Made by a program: the position numbers and the translations under genes. DNA of 64,000 bases from Undaria pinnatifida (taxonomy: Eukaryota; Sar; Phaeophyceae; Laminariales; Alariaceae). This document shows positions 34,009-45,449 of the stretch, one piece after another. The stretch is taken from NCBI GenBank assembly GCA_012845835.1, contig JABAKD010000009.1, forward strand, positions 5,085,324 to 5,149,323, read 5' to 3'. Positions within the stretch are counted from its first letter, which is position 1; each line of letters starts with the position of its first letter. The notes below the pieces were generated by a model. The model was not told where the DNA came from, did not search any database, and saw only the letters and a list, made by a program, of their open reading frames with translations.

Positions 34009-35530
34009 GTGGGGGAATCCAACAGCATCATTTCAATCATCCAACACCCAGAGGACAAGGGCGTATGCTCTTACGACGCATTTCTTCGCCCCTTGGGCGG
34101 TACGGCTGATACGTCATCAACGCCAGCTGTAGTACCTGCAGCACATGCAAGCGACGACGCCAATCGACGCGATTGCACCTTTGAAGAGATCCAATAATTC
34201 GACCCCGACTCCGACATCACCATGGAGCACACCATGTCGGTAACGCCCCAACGGAAAAGGGCATCCGCGCGGTATGGGCAGAATCTTGCGATCCAAAAGG
34301 AGTGCACATTAACACGCGGAAACAACACCCCTGAATAGGCTACTGTCACGGGAACTGAGTGCCAAAATGCACAAATCCCGGACATCACGCCCGAAGAAGC
34401 CATTGTCACTGAGACGGAGCGTTTTTGTGCGCTAGTCCAGATCATGCTACACTTCTACGAGACAAACCTTCTGGAAGAGGAAAAGTCATCGACAACAGCC
34501 GGAGCGCCATCGACGGGAGCTGGAGCATCCTCATCAGAAGAAGAAGCGTCATCATCACCAGAGATTAGAGAATCGTCATCAAGGGCTGGAGCACTACTGC
34601 AAGAAGTGGGGTGTCCTTGACAGGAGTTACACCTGCTATTTCGCCCGGGGACGTACATTCTACTACGGCTGGGGTCGCACAGAGCGTATCGCATCAGGAG
34701 ACCGCCAATACAAGGCCCAATCCAAGAGTCGAGGATACCTTCCGACAACACGCACGCGACAGGAGTGTCGGGGACAAAGACACCGACCACGTGTGTCGAT
34801 TTCACCTACACCAAGAGAGACCCGTTTGGGATCTCGGACGAGGAAAACCGGGTGATTAAAATCTCCAGCGACACACTAAGATGCTACACACTTCATGGAT
34901 CAGCATCGCCTGGAATCACAGGAACCGGAATCATTACCGGAGCTGGGATTACCAAAGCATCTTCGCACGGGACCTTCGGAAAGACGTCATCTGGATCACC
35001 ATCGCACATCGGAGCAACTGCATCTGGGATCACTGGATCAACTTCACCTTGGATCACCGGATCATCACCTGGACCAGCAGCATCACATGGGACCATCAGA
35101 GTCGCTGGATCATCGCCATCTGGGACCACTGGACCATCAGCTGAGCCAAGGGTCGACGGATTGACAATGTCGGCCGCATTTGAGCCAAGCATTGGATCCA
35201 AGCTCAACAACGAAACAGACCACGAGGAGGAGCTTCACAGGCTCACAAATGCAGAAGGACAGCCTCGGGAAAACCCCGAGACAGGATCTGCGGAATGAAC
35301 ACAGGACGACCAAGAGCCACTGACGACATCTCCGGCCTTCGTGTACACCCGTAAGCCAACCTCAGGCTTCCTCTTCTTCGTGGATGGCGCGCCCATCAAC
35401 ACCGGGACTAAGCAGCAGCGACTGACTACTCGACCAACAATTTAGGCGGAGCTGATGACGGCAATCGGTTTTTGGGAAAGGCAATCACCTGCTTCTCCAA
35501 CTTCAACGAAAGTACCTCAAATCCTAAGCA
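34009..35530 (+). pseudogene. decayed retroelement reading frame with Copia-type RNase H motif
   Basis: One reading frame can be followed for 1.5 kb with only five stops (34195, 34336, 34618, 35296, 35443) and no clear frameshift. It starts MGESNSII, passes an acidic Ser/Glu-rich part (about 34480-34600), a DFTYTKRDPFGISDEENRV segment and a Gly/Ser/Thr/Pro-rich stretch of GGATCA-like DNA repeats (34890-35140). It ends with TSGFLFFVDGAPINTGTK and, after a stop, AELMTA. The last part matches the RNase H core of Ty1/Copia (TSGY-F-L-G-API, then EAE). Reverse transcriptase, expected between, is absent. The long low-complexity linker resembles the one in the Copia element at 56.7-57.3 kb. Confidence 0.5.
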
Positions 35531-37680
35531 CGGGATAACAAACCAAGCACATCGGACGACCATAGACGTCTACACCAACAACGTCTACACAAACAAGGTC
35601 GAACCGCTGGAAGTGTGAAATGAGTTATCTCTTTGTAAGTGGCGAGCAGAGACAACGTGTTGTGCACAGTTTAGAGATTTTGAAACATCGCAATTAGTAC
35701 CAAGTGAGAGTACAAGTCGAATACGTAATTTCGACTGGATAGCTGAATCTTGAATTTGACTACGCCATCTCCAGCACTTCAGTACATACGGCAAGAAAAC
35801 CCCCCACCTTGACAAGTGCACACGGAAGATTAAGATACACGAGAGAGGTGATGTTTTTCTGGAATAAGTAGTCTTATCCAGTTGTAAATCGCTGGCAGTG
35901 CCCCTTTGTTCCTTTGTTTGTGGGTGGCAGGAACACTGGTAGGCTGTTCACTCCTATGGTTGTTGCGGAATGATGAACAGATACGCTGCTTTACACTACT
36001 GCAAACATCTTCTATTCCTTGGGCGATTAACCGACCCGGATATAGTTCACGTCTGATGATTCTGGTATTGTGAGCTAGTAATTTAACTTACTTGAATAAA
36101 CATGCAGAAGCACGTATAATGTCAGAGCAGGATTTTTCGTGTCCGCTTATTTTGTGTTCACTCCTTGGATATTTTAGCAAGATGAGTTTGCTCTAGACAA
36201 AACATTTTTTTCCAACATTTATCATTGTTGCTGCATGCACTTTTGTTATGGAGTTCTTAGCATGTAACGCAGAGTGAGAAAATGTTAACTTAACGGGAGG
36301 AGGTATTAGAGAAGGCACTTTTTGTCAGTAACGATCATGTCGTTACTTGATAACACTAAAAGTCATCTGGAGTACATTACAAGTTGCTAGTACGACAAAC
36401 AGTTCTCAGTCTGGTAGTTGTCATTATCGATGCAGTACTTAGCAAGCGGATGTTTCAGCAGTAGTGTCTTGAATTAATATATGATACACAGGCCATCAGT
36501 TTGCAGGCTAATCATATGCAGATACCTGGTACATTTAGTACGTATTCGTACACGTTGAGAAGAACAGTCTTCGGTATCCCTCTTGGAACCGGCAGCAAGA
36601 TATTTAATAAGACACGAGTGGTTGCTGAAGTAACAATGTAAGCTACGTAGGGTCATGATTACATACCCTGAGATACTTGTTTGAACAACAAGACCGCAGG
36701 GCCTCGCATTGGGGTCATAGCTTGATTTTTGGTTTAGTTCGTACCAGATTCCTAGGGTATCTTTCTCTTTGAGCTACGAGCAGCGCATCACGCGCACGCC
36801 CCTCACGTGATCACTGCACATCTACACATCAGATCTCTACGTCTGAACCTGGCCCACCACCAGCTTTCATCTGCTTAGCAAAGCAAGTCAATTAATCAAC
36901 ACATCGGCTTGGGGTCGACGAACAACGTCATCATCGCCGGAGAACATCATCATCTTTTCGTCTGTATTTGAAGCTCTTCTCCCCCAGGCTCACCTAACCG
37001 TGACCTGCGCTTGCCTCAAAGCATATAGGCTGTGTATTCATCGGGTCACCCAAAAGGGAGCCTACGAGCGTACACCAACTAAGAGCTGATGCACGCCACG
37101 TGCCCTCTCATGTATAAGAGGTCATAATATTCTCCCCGCTCCACTACGCCGGTTTCCCCGGAGGGACAAGAGGGAAGAGGGGGGGGGGGGGGGGGGGGGG
37201 GCTCTGAGAGAACAGCACGCCGCCTGATGCAAGTGCGTCTTTCCAATATATGTACGGTAACGAAACGTTCAAAGGGGCGCGAAACGGAATTTCGATCGAG
37301 CGAAACGTAATGGCGTGGCGTTCCGAGAGCGCCACCATCATAATACATCTATGATGGTGTTAGCGAAAAGTCCAAAGGGACGCGAAACGAAGCGAATTTT
37401 TTATATTATCCGGCACGTCAGGCACTCAGGTCACGCTTTGCAGGTGAACGACAGCGCAGCACCGCTACGAACGCTCCAGAACGACAGCGTAACCGTTAAA
37501 TAGGTCTATAGTACAAGGAAGGGCTCTTCGCTGGCGACTTAGTGGGGCCGCCAACGAAGCTTAAAACCTGCAGTTTTATGGGTAAATCACCATGTATGCA
37601 CTGCAAACGGCAGTTTTCGATGGCCAGAGCCAGTTATAAACGATCGATTAATCCCTGAAACACCAAAGGAATAACAGGCA
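35530..37680. other. no gene seen
   Basis: AT-rich. The only distinct element is a 22-G run at about 37180-37201. A minus frame across it (37079-37348) is poly-proline from that run. Confidence 0.55.
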
Positions 37681-37683
37681 TAT

Positions 37684-37925
37684 TGTTGTTGTTGTTGTTG
37701 ATCTCACATTAACTCGCATTATTAAGTCCGTGGTCACAGGACAGGCTCCAGTCACTCTGGAGTGGAAAAATACCCCACAGAAAAAGCACAAGCAAAACCA
37801 AACGTGGTACACGCATATATCATAGCTGTAGCAATTCATGCCGACGCCAGAAAAATTTAAGAAAAGTTAAATTGGAAGTCAGCCTACAACGTGCCAGGCC
37901 CAAACTGGTACATACGCCTCAATAG
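37684..37925 (-). mobile_element. repeat X, copy 2
   Basis: On the minus strand it ends in (AAC)n (37681-37698 read as GTT on the plus). It carries the CTCCAG/CTGGAG hairpin and GTGCCAGGCCCAAACTGGTA at its start. Nearly full length compared with the copy at 8305. Confidence 0.75.
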
Positions 37926-38028
37926 TTGTGTCTGCATGCCACCCCGAAAAGACTACTACGTATATATTACACATAGTAGCTATAACTACGCATACGCACG
38001 ACCGGCTCAAGTCAATATGAAAAAAAAG

Positions 38029-38205
38029 AAAAGAAAAGAAAAGAAAAGAAAAGAAAAGAAAAGAAAAGAAAAGAAAAGAAAAGAAAAGAAAAGAAAAGAA
38101 AAGAAAAGAAAAGAAAAGAAAAGAAAAGAAAAGAAAAGAAAAGAAAAGAAAAGAAAAGAAAAGAAAAGAAAAGAAAAGGAAAGGAAAGAAAAGAAAAGAA
38201 AAGAA
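38029..38205 (+). repeat. (AAAAG)n microsatellite, ~175 bp
   Basis: About 35 pentanucleotide copies, purine-only on the plus strand, with two AAAGG variants near 38176-38186. It generates long Lys/Glu or Phe/Ser frames that are not genes. Confidence 0.97.
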
Positions 38206-38281
38206 CATCAACGACAGTGCTTGACGTACATAGAAATGCTCCTTTTCTCCAATGTCAGGCGAAGTCATGCTGAGGTAACAT

Positions 38282-38370
38282 TGCCGGTCGCCCCGATGGT
38301 CTTAGTGGAAACCTCGAACACTCCTAAGTAAGGTTGGAGTCAGGGGTTCGAATCTCAGTTCTCGGTACTG
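38282..38370 (+). mobile_element. tRNA-like SINE head
   Basis: GCCGGTCGCCCCGATGG start, A-box-like TGGTCTTAGTGG and B-box GGGTTCGAATC spaced as in tRNA. Acceptor stem halves do not pair, so it is not a working tRNA. The start is shared with the elements at 40612 and 46013. Confidence 0.55.
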
Positions 38371-38539
38371 TTGTAGTGTCATGCATATATATAAAAAATC
38401 ACTCTTTGGTTTCAGGGATTCGGTCAGGATTTTTTTTCGTCTCGGGCTTAATATGCGATTCGATGAACCGGATTTCCCGGTCAAATAGCTTCGTTCGAGC
38501 GCCGGCTTTGGGGGGCGGTTCCAACGTCCCTCGCCCTGC

Positions 38540-38625
38540 TGGGTCTGTTCCGCACATCGACGTGAACGCGGACGGATGTCGAGCGAGACAAGCGAGAAGT
38601 TCCAAAAGTACCGCATGTCCAGAAG
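38540..38625 (+). repeat. short repeat with GACGTGAACGCGGA motif
   Basis: Contains CGACGTGAACGCGGACGGAT and GAGCGAGACAAGCGAGAAG. Recurs at about 39360-39425 with the same two words. Confidence 0.6.
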
Positions 38626-38650
38626 GAATTACGTAGATTTTGGTTGTATC

Positions 38651-38940
38651 TCAATGTCTGCAGCGCCTGGATGATTTACAAAATTGGCATAATTTCCAAA
38701 GAGTAGTTGCTAATGTTGGAATTTTGCGGTGGCATTTACAACCTACTATTATTACCATTATTATGTGGTCACAGATTGTGAGACAGAGTAAACCAAATAC
38801 GTCAATGTCTGCAGCGCCTGGATGATTTACAAAATTGGCATCATTTCCAAACGGTAGTTGCCAGTGTTTTGAATTTTGCGGTGGCACATACAACTTGTTA
38901 TTATATGGTCACACATTGTGAGACAGAATAAACCAAACAA
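38651..38940 (+). repeat. tandem duplication of ~148 bp
   Basis: TCAATGTCTGCAGCGCCTGG through GTGAGACAGAGTAAACCAAA is repeated immediately at 38802-38940. Differences are few, the main one a ~12-bp loss of an ATTATTACC stretch. Confidence 0.92.
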
Positions 38941-38944
38941 TGGC

Positions 38945-40280
38945 AATTAATCAAGGTATGAAGCAAGTGAAATGCTAGCGTACCGTACGAGAACACAACA
39001 AAACAGACCAGAGACCATAACACAAATAGAAAATAAACACAACAAACAAACGGAGTGGTCGCTTTTAAATATCGCAGTACGATTTTGAGAAGCAATGTTT
39101 CGTCAGTCTTTTTCGTCGCTGCGCCAAAGAGTCGTTCCGTATAATATATATATATATATTGGTCCACGATCAACGATCCATCTTTCAGGACCGCATAAAA
39201 ATATCCCACACGAATATCATGTATATTTATCCCCACAAACGAAACCTGGATGCACTTCTTAAGGTAGGTGTGATTATCAAGGTATTGGTGTTTCGAATGC
39301 TTTGTTGTGTGGTTGCAAGAATTGCGCTGGCTACTGACTGTCGTTTTTGTCGGTCAATCCGTTCAGCCCCTCGACGTGAACGCGGATGGATGCTGAGCGA
39401 GACAAGCGAGAAGGGCGCCAAAAATGTATTTTGAACGGTACTCTCCAGTTTTTCTTGGGATTTATTTGGATGTACGGAGCCGTTGATAAAAAAATACTTG
39501 GCAAGACATTATTTCCAAATTGGCGTAATATTTTGTCCCAAAACTAATCGTATTTACTGTAAAAAAAATCCCCACGGTAGTGCGGTAGTTATCATAGTAA
39601 TGCATTCTTTATTGAATTTCGGTATAGGTACACGTACATACATACATGGATATAGACGTGGCAAGCGGACCCATGACTAGAACGAGGAGGAGATGGTAGT
39701 CGTTACGATTGCTGCCCCAGAAAAATCCACACAGCAGCATTGCGAGTGGCTGCGTCCCCCGGGCCTCGAGGGTGGTATTATACAAGTTCAGACAAATCGA
39801 CATGGTTTGTACTCTCGTGCCAGCAATATGCTTCGAAGTAGTACGTACGAGTAAGATCACACACAGCGATGCTCTATAACACACAATATGCTTTTTGTCT
39901 ATATTTTATGGCATGGAGCGAGGGTGTACCATACATTTTCGACACAAAAAATAAGGGGAAAAATAATCGTTCTTCCTGTTGCTAAGATGCGCCACGCGAA
40001 GGTCGTAGTGAAAGTCGACAATATCCACGGGAGAAACCAGTGAGTGACATGTGTTTGTCCCGCATTGCATCGTACGCGTTTGTGTTATTTTTTCCCCGAG
40101 ATGACTTTTTGGAGCATGGCGTGCTTTGTTGTTACTGTGGTCCCTGACTCCGTTGATGTAATCGTTTGCCGGCCAAGTGCAAGCGGTCGTGTTGGTACGT
40201 AACTGACAAATAAGTTTGTGTTGCTTCGTACTTGACGTGCTCCTTGCTGCTGATTGCTGGTTGATCATCTCTTCTACCAG
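38945..40280. other. no gene seen
   Basis: Holds a (TA)n tract at 39146-39160 and the GACGTGAACGCGGA motif near 39375. Nothing else is recognised. Confidence 0.5.
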
Positions 40281-40283
40281 TAT

Positions 40284-40598
40284 CGATTTTTTCTTGTTTT
40301 TGGCACACTTCAAATTTCCAGCTTCTGGACATACAAGCCGTGAACACAGGTGTCATCCTCCCCCCCCCCGGTTATTGCCTTCATTTTGTTTTGGGGCATA
40401 TGTGTTTCAGCACCCACTGATCGTCGATTTTTCATCGATTGTTGCTAACTCACGCCCTCGCGCTTTCCGCAGATCAATTAGTGCACAAGAAAAAGCCGCA
40501 CGAAAATTTATACGACTACGAACTCGGGGGGATTCGAACTCACGAAATTGACCTGTACCAGGCTCGAGGATAACCTGATACGTCATCGGGGCAGTGAG
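40284..40598 (-). mobile_element. tRNA-derived SINE, minus copy
   Basis: Read on the minus strand: CTGCCCCGATGACGTATCAGG head (A-box-like), GAGTTCGAATCC B-box (about 40529-40541) and a body with TTTTTCTTGTGCAC, GCGGAAAGCGCG, GATGAAAAATCGACGA and GATGACACCTGTG. It ends in an A-rich tail. It matches the plus-strand copy at 46013-46312 along its length. Confidence 0.8.
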
Positions 40599-40610
40599 TG
40601 ATATAGGGCC

Positions 40611-40700
40611 GATCGCCCCGGTAGTCTAGTGGGGTTGCACTAATAATACAATGAATAGCGTTGTTCCTTGGGTTCAATAACCATCGCGTTGTGAGCTTTA
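40611..40700 (+). mobile_element. tRNA-like SINE head, head-to-head with the minus copy
   Basis: GCCGATCGCCCCGGTAGTCTA start, an A-box-like TAGTCTAGTGGGG and a weak B-box GGGTTCAATAACC. Only about 12 bp separate it from the start of the SINE on the other strand. Confidence 0.5.
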
Positions 40701-40769
40701 TTTTTTTCATTTATTTGGAGAAATAAAACGAGAAGAAAATGATCAACAAACTGCTGAAATCGCAAGCAG

Positions 40770-40925
40770 CATGGGTAGGTACAATTCGACGCGAATCGTC
40801 GAGGGAAGAAAATGCTGATGGATTCTTCTCGCGATAAAAATTAGGGCATGTACCGTAGTGGGGACGGGGGAGGGGAGTCCGCCAAAATGACCCCGGGTCT
40901 GAGTTATACTACTGGGAGGGCGAGA
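40770..40925 (+). repeat. repeat Y, copy 1
   Basis: Contains GGGTAGGTACAATTCGACGC, TCGAGGGAAGAAAATGCTG and CTCGCGATAAAAATTAGGGC. Copies lie at 43440-43610 and, truncated, at 44255-44310. Confidence 0.75.
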
Positions 40926-41149
40926 GTAGTGCGAGCATCACAATAAATGGGATGGAAAAAAGAAAAGAAGTGAAGTGTATCACTGCTGCTGTAATTATAC
41001 GATACCAAAGCAAGTTGCACCGATCGACTCGATCTGGACCGACTGCTGTATATTATGTAGTTGGTCCGTGTACAACTTCTCTAATCACAGGCTAGTATGA
41101 GATGATAGTCATTGAACTTGCTGAACTTTTTAGTGAGTGAAGGTTTCCT

Positions 41150-42290
41150 CTATCCACGAACCCCGGCCGAGCCGATCAATCGAAGGTTGGGTTACACTGT
41201 GCGGGGCGGTATCGAGGCAGGGGGTCAAATGAAATGTCCGCGTATCGCGGGGTTGGGGTATACGAATAAAAAGTCAGCAGTAGCGCGAGTTGCCCCATTT
41301 GTTTCTAGTTGAAAATAACTTGAAGGGTTTCTGAACCGGGTTTTGACCCTGTTCTGTGGTGCTGGCGTTGTATATGAACCTCAGCTAGCTAAGGCTTCCA
41401 CACAGTGGTGTGTGGGTTCGACCCGGGAGAAGTCGGTTTTTGTCCCCGGTTTGTTGGCGTTGATGGGGTATGGAGGGATTTCTGGAACGGCGATGGGGCC
41501 CTATCTTCATCGGATGCGTCGAAACGCCCCCCGCCCGTTTGCTGGTCTATCGCCTCACCGGGTGTCCCTGGCTCTATCTACGAGCTGCACAGCCACTCAA
41601 CGACAAGCCAATGTGCTCAACAGATTATTATCGCACCATCGTGCGGGGCTGTGTCGACCCGCGGGAGAAATCGGATATCATCCCCGGTTTGTCAGGATTT
41701 CTGAAACGGGCACAGGACTCTATATTCTCCCATGGTGGCGTTGCCCTTATGTCCGAGCCCCAGCCAATCAGCGGTAAGCGAATATGGTTGGAGTTCCACG
41801 TCGTGCGGAGCGGTGTTGACACGGGAGGTCATCGTTATATTGTTCCCGCGTTTTTGAAGCTGTAGAGATTCCGGGGATTCATGAATCGGGGATGGGGCCC
41901 TATTTTCCCCGTGTGTGACGGAAATGCCCCCCATTGATGGGCCTCTGCCCCTCTAGGACGGCGCTGTGGAGCTCGAACCAATCAGCGATTATCCAACGGG
42001 ATTGGGGTTTTCTCACCGTGCAGGGTGGTATCGATACCAGAAAGCTCGGTTTGCTTCCCCGGCTAATGGAACTTTTATAGATGTGGAACGACCTCTGGAC
42101 CGGGGATGGGACCCTATATCCTCCCGAGGTGGAGCTGGCTCAACATGTGAATCATGGCCAATCAGAAAGTCAGTCGGTAGGTGGGGTTGGGATTTCCACA
42201 CTGTGCGGGGAGGTATCATGTGTGGATGGATTCCGATCCCGGCATGTGACCCTATCGTGCCCGGGTGACGCCTATTTTGTGTATGAATCC
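41150..42290 (+). repeat. irregular tandem repeat, 150-215-bp units
   Basis: Five or six diverged units. Each has a TGTGCGGGGCGGTATCGA-like word, ATTTCTGGAACGG, GATGGGGCCCTAT and an AATCAGCG or CAATCAG word. The GGCCCTAT anchor falls near 41346, 41497, 41715, 41896, 42110 and 42248. Frames through it (up to 144 codons) differ between units. Confidence 0.75.
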
Positions 42291-42299
42291 TGTCCAACG

Positions 42300-43290
42300 C
42301 GCGATCAGACAAAACTGACATGTTTTTTTTTTCGTCTAACAAAACTCCAGTCTGAAATACTTAGCTGACAAAGTCGTAAGCGCTGTAGTCGCGTACTGTA
42401 TCTACAAGAAGTGAGCGATCTACACAGCTAGCAACAAGCAGTAGCATTGCAATAGCATTCGAGGAGTTGAATGACGAAGGCAGTCATACCACCGTGTTTC
42501 GCGCCAGGAACAACGCACGTTTCTCCACGATCAAACAACACACAGACAGTCGATCTGGGAGGCTCGGATCAAGATGATACTATTATATACCTGGTAATGC
42601 ATTGCATACTTCAGAGAGAGGCTGGCTCAGTGCGCGTCTCTCAGTGGCTACGAAGAGGACACGCAGCGGACATGGTCAGTCACCTTACTGGCTCCGGATG
42701 CTTGATTGAGTTAAAATATATTAAGAAACGCACTCGACACGTTTCGTCTCCAGACTAAAGGGTCAGTCGGCGTGTGGTCGGATTTACCCGATCGATCGCA
42801 ATCTGATGGATGAAAGTCGGAATCGGATTCATAAAAAAAACGGTACGAGCTATAAATAGTAGTACACATTGTTATGAGTATTAGTCTTTATCGAGCTCTT
42901 GGCATTGCCTTACATACTGCACGTGCAGACTATGATTGTGTGTGGTGACTTCTTTTACTCTACCAAGTATTGAATCGAACAATTCGAAGTGTTGCCCTGC
43001 CCTACCCGAAGCATGATCACAGCAGAAATAAGCGAAAAACGAAGACCACCACCATCATCGGGGCGCGGATCTAGATGACAATAATAGTACGAGGTTTGTG
43101 GTGTGCAATTCCTGCTTTACGCTTGTATGATACGGATGGAAGCTCATCAATTTGGAGTGTTTGGAAACCACGTACTTTAGCTTAGATCACTCTAAAGACC
43201 ATCTACTACATACAACAGGCAGTTAGTCGTAAATAGTATGTTGTGTTCAACTTCAAAATACGACATTTATTTTGCAAATAAATACATTAT
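42300..43290. other. no gene seen
   Basis: A 95-codon plus frame at 42471-42758 has no recognised domain. The rest is AT-rich. Confidence 0.5.
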
Positions 43291-43308
43291 TAATAGATAT
43301 TGAAACTT

Positions 43309-43436
43309 GTTGCTCTCACATAAAACTCGCATAATCAAGTCCGTGGTCACCGGACAGGCTCCACTCCAGCCACTCTGGAGCGGAAGACTACCCCAGGGAA
43401 AAACACAAGCAAACCAAAGGTGGTACGTGCATATGT
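43309..43436 (-). mobile_element. repeat X, copy 3 (truncated)
   Basis: Matches the hairpin half of repeat X (GTCCGTGGTCACCGGACAGG, GGTGGTACGTGCATAT) and stops where repeat Y (43440-43610) begins. Confidence 0.7.
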
Positions 43437-43439
43437 AAT

Positions 43440-43610
43440 GGCGCCTAGCAGCGTGGGTAGGCACAATTCGACGCGAGTCGACGAGGGAAGAAATTGCTGA
43501 ATTCTCGCGATAAAAATTAAGGCACGTAGCGTACAGTTGAGAGGGGGGAGGAGGACCCGCTATGTGGCCCTGGATCGGAGTTACTAGCTGGGAGAGAGCG
43601 TGCGCGTAGT
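43440..43610 (+). repeat. repeat Y, copy 2
   Basis: GTGGGTAGGCACAATTCGAC, CGACGAGGGAAGAAATTGC and CTCGCGATAAAAATTAAGGC, as at 40770. Directly abuts repeat X, and a Y scrap also follows the X copy ending near 44150, so X and Y may be parts of one element. Confidence 0.7.
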
Positions 43611-43783
43611 GTGATGATTGAAGCAAAAATAACAAAGTTGGACAAATTCATGCATACGCCAACGTCCTATCTTACATTACTTCAGACCACACTATAGTCT
43701 AGTCTACATCAGGCAATCAGTTGTTAATAGTTAGTTGTGTGTAACTTCAAAATAAGACATTTAAAAATATAGTGAAAGCTGTT

Positions 43784-44150
43784 GTTATTGTTGTTCTCAC
43801 ATTAACTCGCATAATCAAGGCCGGGGCCACAGGACAGACTCCAGTCACTCTGAAATGGAAGAATACCCCACGGGAAAAACACAAACAATCCAAAAGTGGT
43901 ACACGGCATATTATAAAAATAAAAATGCACTCCAGCTGTGAGATCGAGGATTTTGTCGAAACTCATTTTTGCAAGTAAGTTGTGTGTGATACTCCGATCG
44001 CGCGTATTACGGGTTTTGTGTCCTCATTACGACATATATCACACACAGCTAAAGCATATCATGCATCCACCAGAAATGGAAGCAAAGGAAATCGAGAGTC
44101 AGTCTACGCACGTGTGCCAGGCCCATACTGGTACATACATCTCAACCAAG
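43784..44150 (-). mobile_element. repeat X, copy 4, interrupted
   Basis: Both halves of repeat X are present: 43784-43911 (TGGTACACGGCATAT) and 44033-44150 (from CATATATCA to GTGCCAGGCCCATACTGG). They are split by a 121-bp insert flanked by CATAT on both sides. Confidence 0.75.
43912..44032 (+). mobile_element. repeat Z fragment inserted in repeat X
   Basis: TATAAAAATAAAAATGCACT, CCAGCTGTGAGATCGAGGAT and GTGTGTGATACTCCGATCGC. It is flanked by a CATAT direct repeat (43907-43911, 44033-44037). Related copies lie at 44480-44865 (minus), 45450-45810 (plus) and 52925-53095 (plus). Confidence 0.65.
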
Positions 44151-44479
44151 GGTTTGCCCTCGGGCAGCTGCTACGACGGTGCGTTCTTGACCGCAATAAT
44201 AAAACATATATATATATAATCATCTGCTGAGAGCGCCTACTGCATGTATAAATAAGCGTGGGTCGGCGCAATTCGATGCAAGTCGACGGGGGAAGAAATC
44301 GAATAGTTCGTTCATAATAAGTATTACGTAGTACCTGGTGATATATCCGCCAGAGTAATAAGCACTTCCACGCACTTGATATCACCTCATTATCTTTCTA
44401 GAGCCATCCGTACCGCTGCTGCAATTCACCCCCCCCCCCCCCGTTCCCCCCAACGTCCCCTCCTTCCCCACCACCCGCA

Positions 44480-44865
44480 CCATCGCCTAGAACTAGCACC
44501 ACATCTATGCGACATGATTTTTTCGCCCCCCTCCCCCCCCCCTACGTCCTTCAAAACTCCGCCCTCCCCTCGCCGGTTATCCGACTTACAGGATTGACTT
44601 GATAAACGGATGCTTTTCCTTCAACAGCTGTCAGATTTTGTTCCCCTCAGAAACGGGTTTTATAGTTTCCGCGCACAGACTGACTAACATCACCCTGTCG
44701 ACCCTGACAGCTACACTGTAGTTGCAAGGGGAATCGCCGACCTATGCCGCAATGAGGACACACAACACGTAATACGCGCAATCAGAGCATCACACACAGC
44801 TTGCAAAGATGAGTTTCGACAAAATCTTCGATCTCACAGCTGGAGTGTATTGTTATTTTTATAAT
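44480..44865 (-). repeat. repeat Z, left arm of a long inverted repeat
   Basis: About 385 bp, the reverse complement of 45450-45810 along its whole length. Landmarks are ATCACCCTGTCGACCCTG, AACTACACTGTAG-type, CACAGCTTGCAAAGATGAG and TCACAGCTGGAGTGTATT. The left end runs into C-rich sequence (a 14-C run at about 44431). Confidence 0.8.
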
Positions 44866-45449
44866 ATATCTACCAGAGAGAAAAAGAGGACATTAAGTAG
44901 AAGCGTGACGTAGCAAGGTCTACATCGGGCTCAAAATCTTATAATTTCGTCGTGGTGACTGATCCGAGAGGGCTGCATTAAGGAAAGCTGTAGGTCACAT
45001 TGAGGAAAGCTATAGGTAAAAAAACATCTATAATAGAAGGCTGCATCATGTTGCCAAAACATTGAAGCTAGGTGAAAAACGATAAATATTCCGAAAGGTC
45101 CAGGCACTTCCCAGCACCGAGAATGCTCTCACAGCACACGATTCGAAAATGAGGGCGAGGACGACGCCCAGTAAACCGTCGAATAGCCTGATATCATTAA
45201 ACCAATGTTTATACCTGGGACATAGACTATGGGTTTGTTCATCGGATTGCAACTAATATTATTTTGAATAAAAGTTTGCTTTTGATGATGGGGAATTGAG
45301 CTCCTCGAGTGATGAGCCCTCATAGAACGTACGCTGCTCCTCTGCTGTAGCACGCGTCCCGCTCCATCAACATTCACGACCAATCATACCGCATTGAACC
45401 TGGGCGGTGAGGTCATCTCGAAAGATGGGCTAGATCACCGTTGATATAC

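Noticed and set aside
37891-38331. Lys/Glu-rich plus frame and Phe/Ser-rich minus frame
   Set aside because: Both are translations of the (AAAAG)n microsatellite.
38282-38370. Functional tRNA gene
   Set aside because: A- and B-box words are present but the acceptor and T-arm halves do not pair; it fits a SINE head better.
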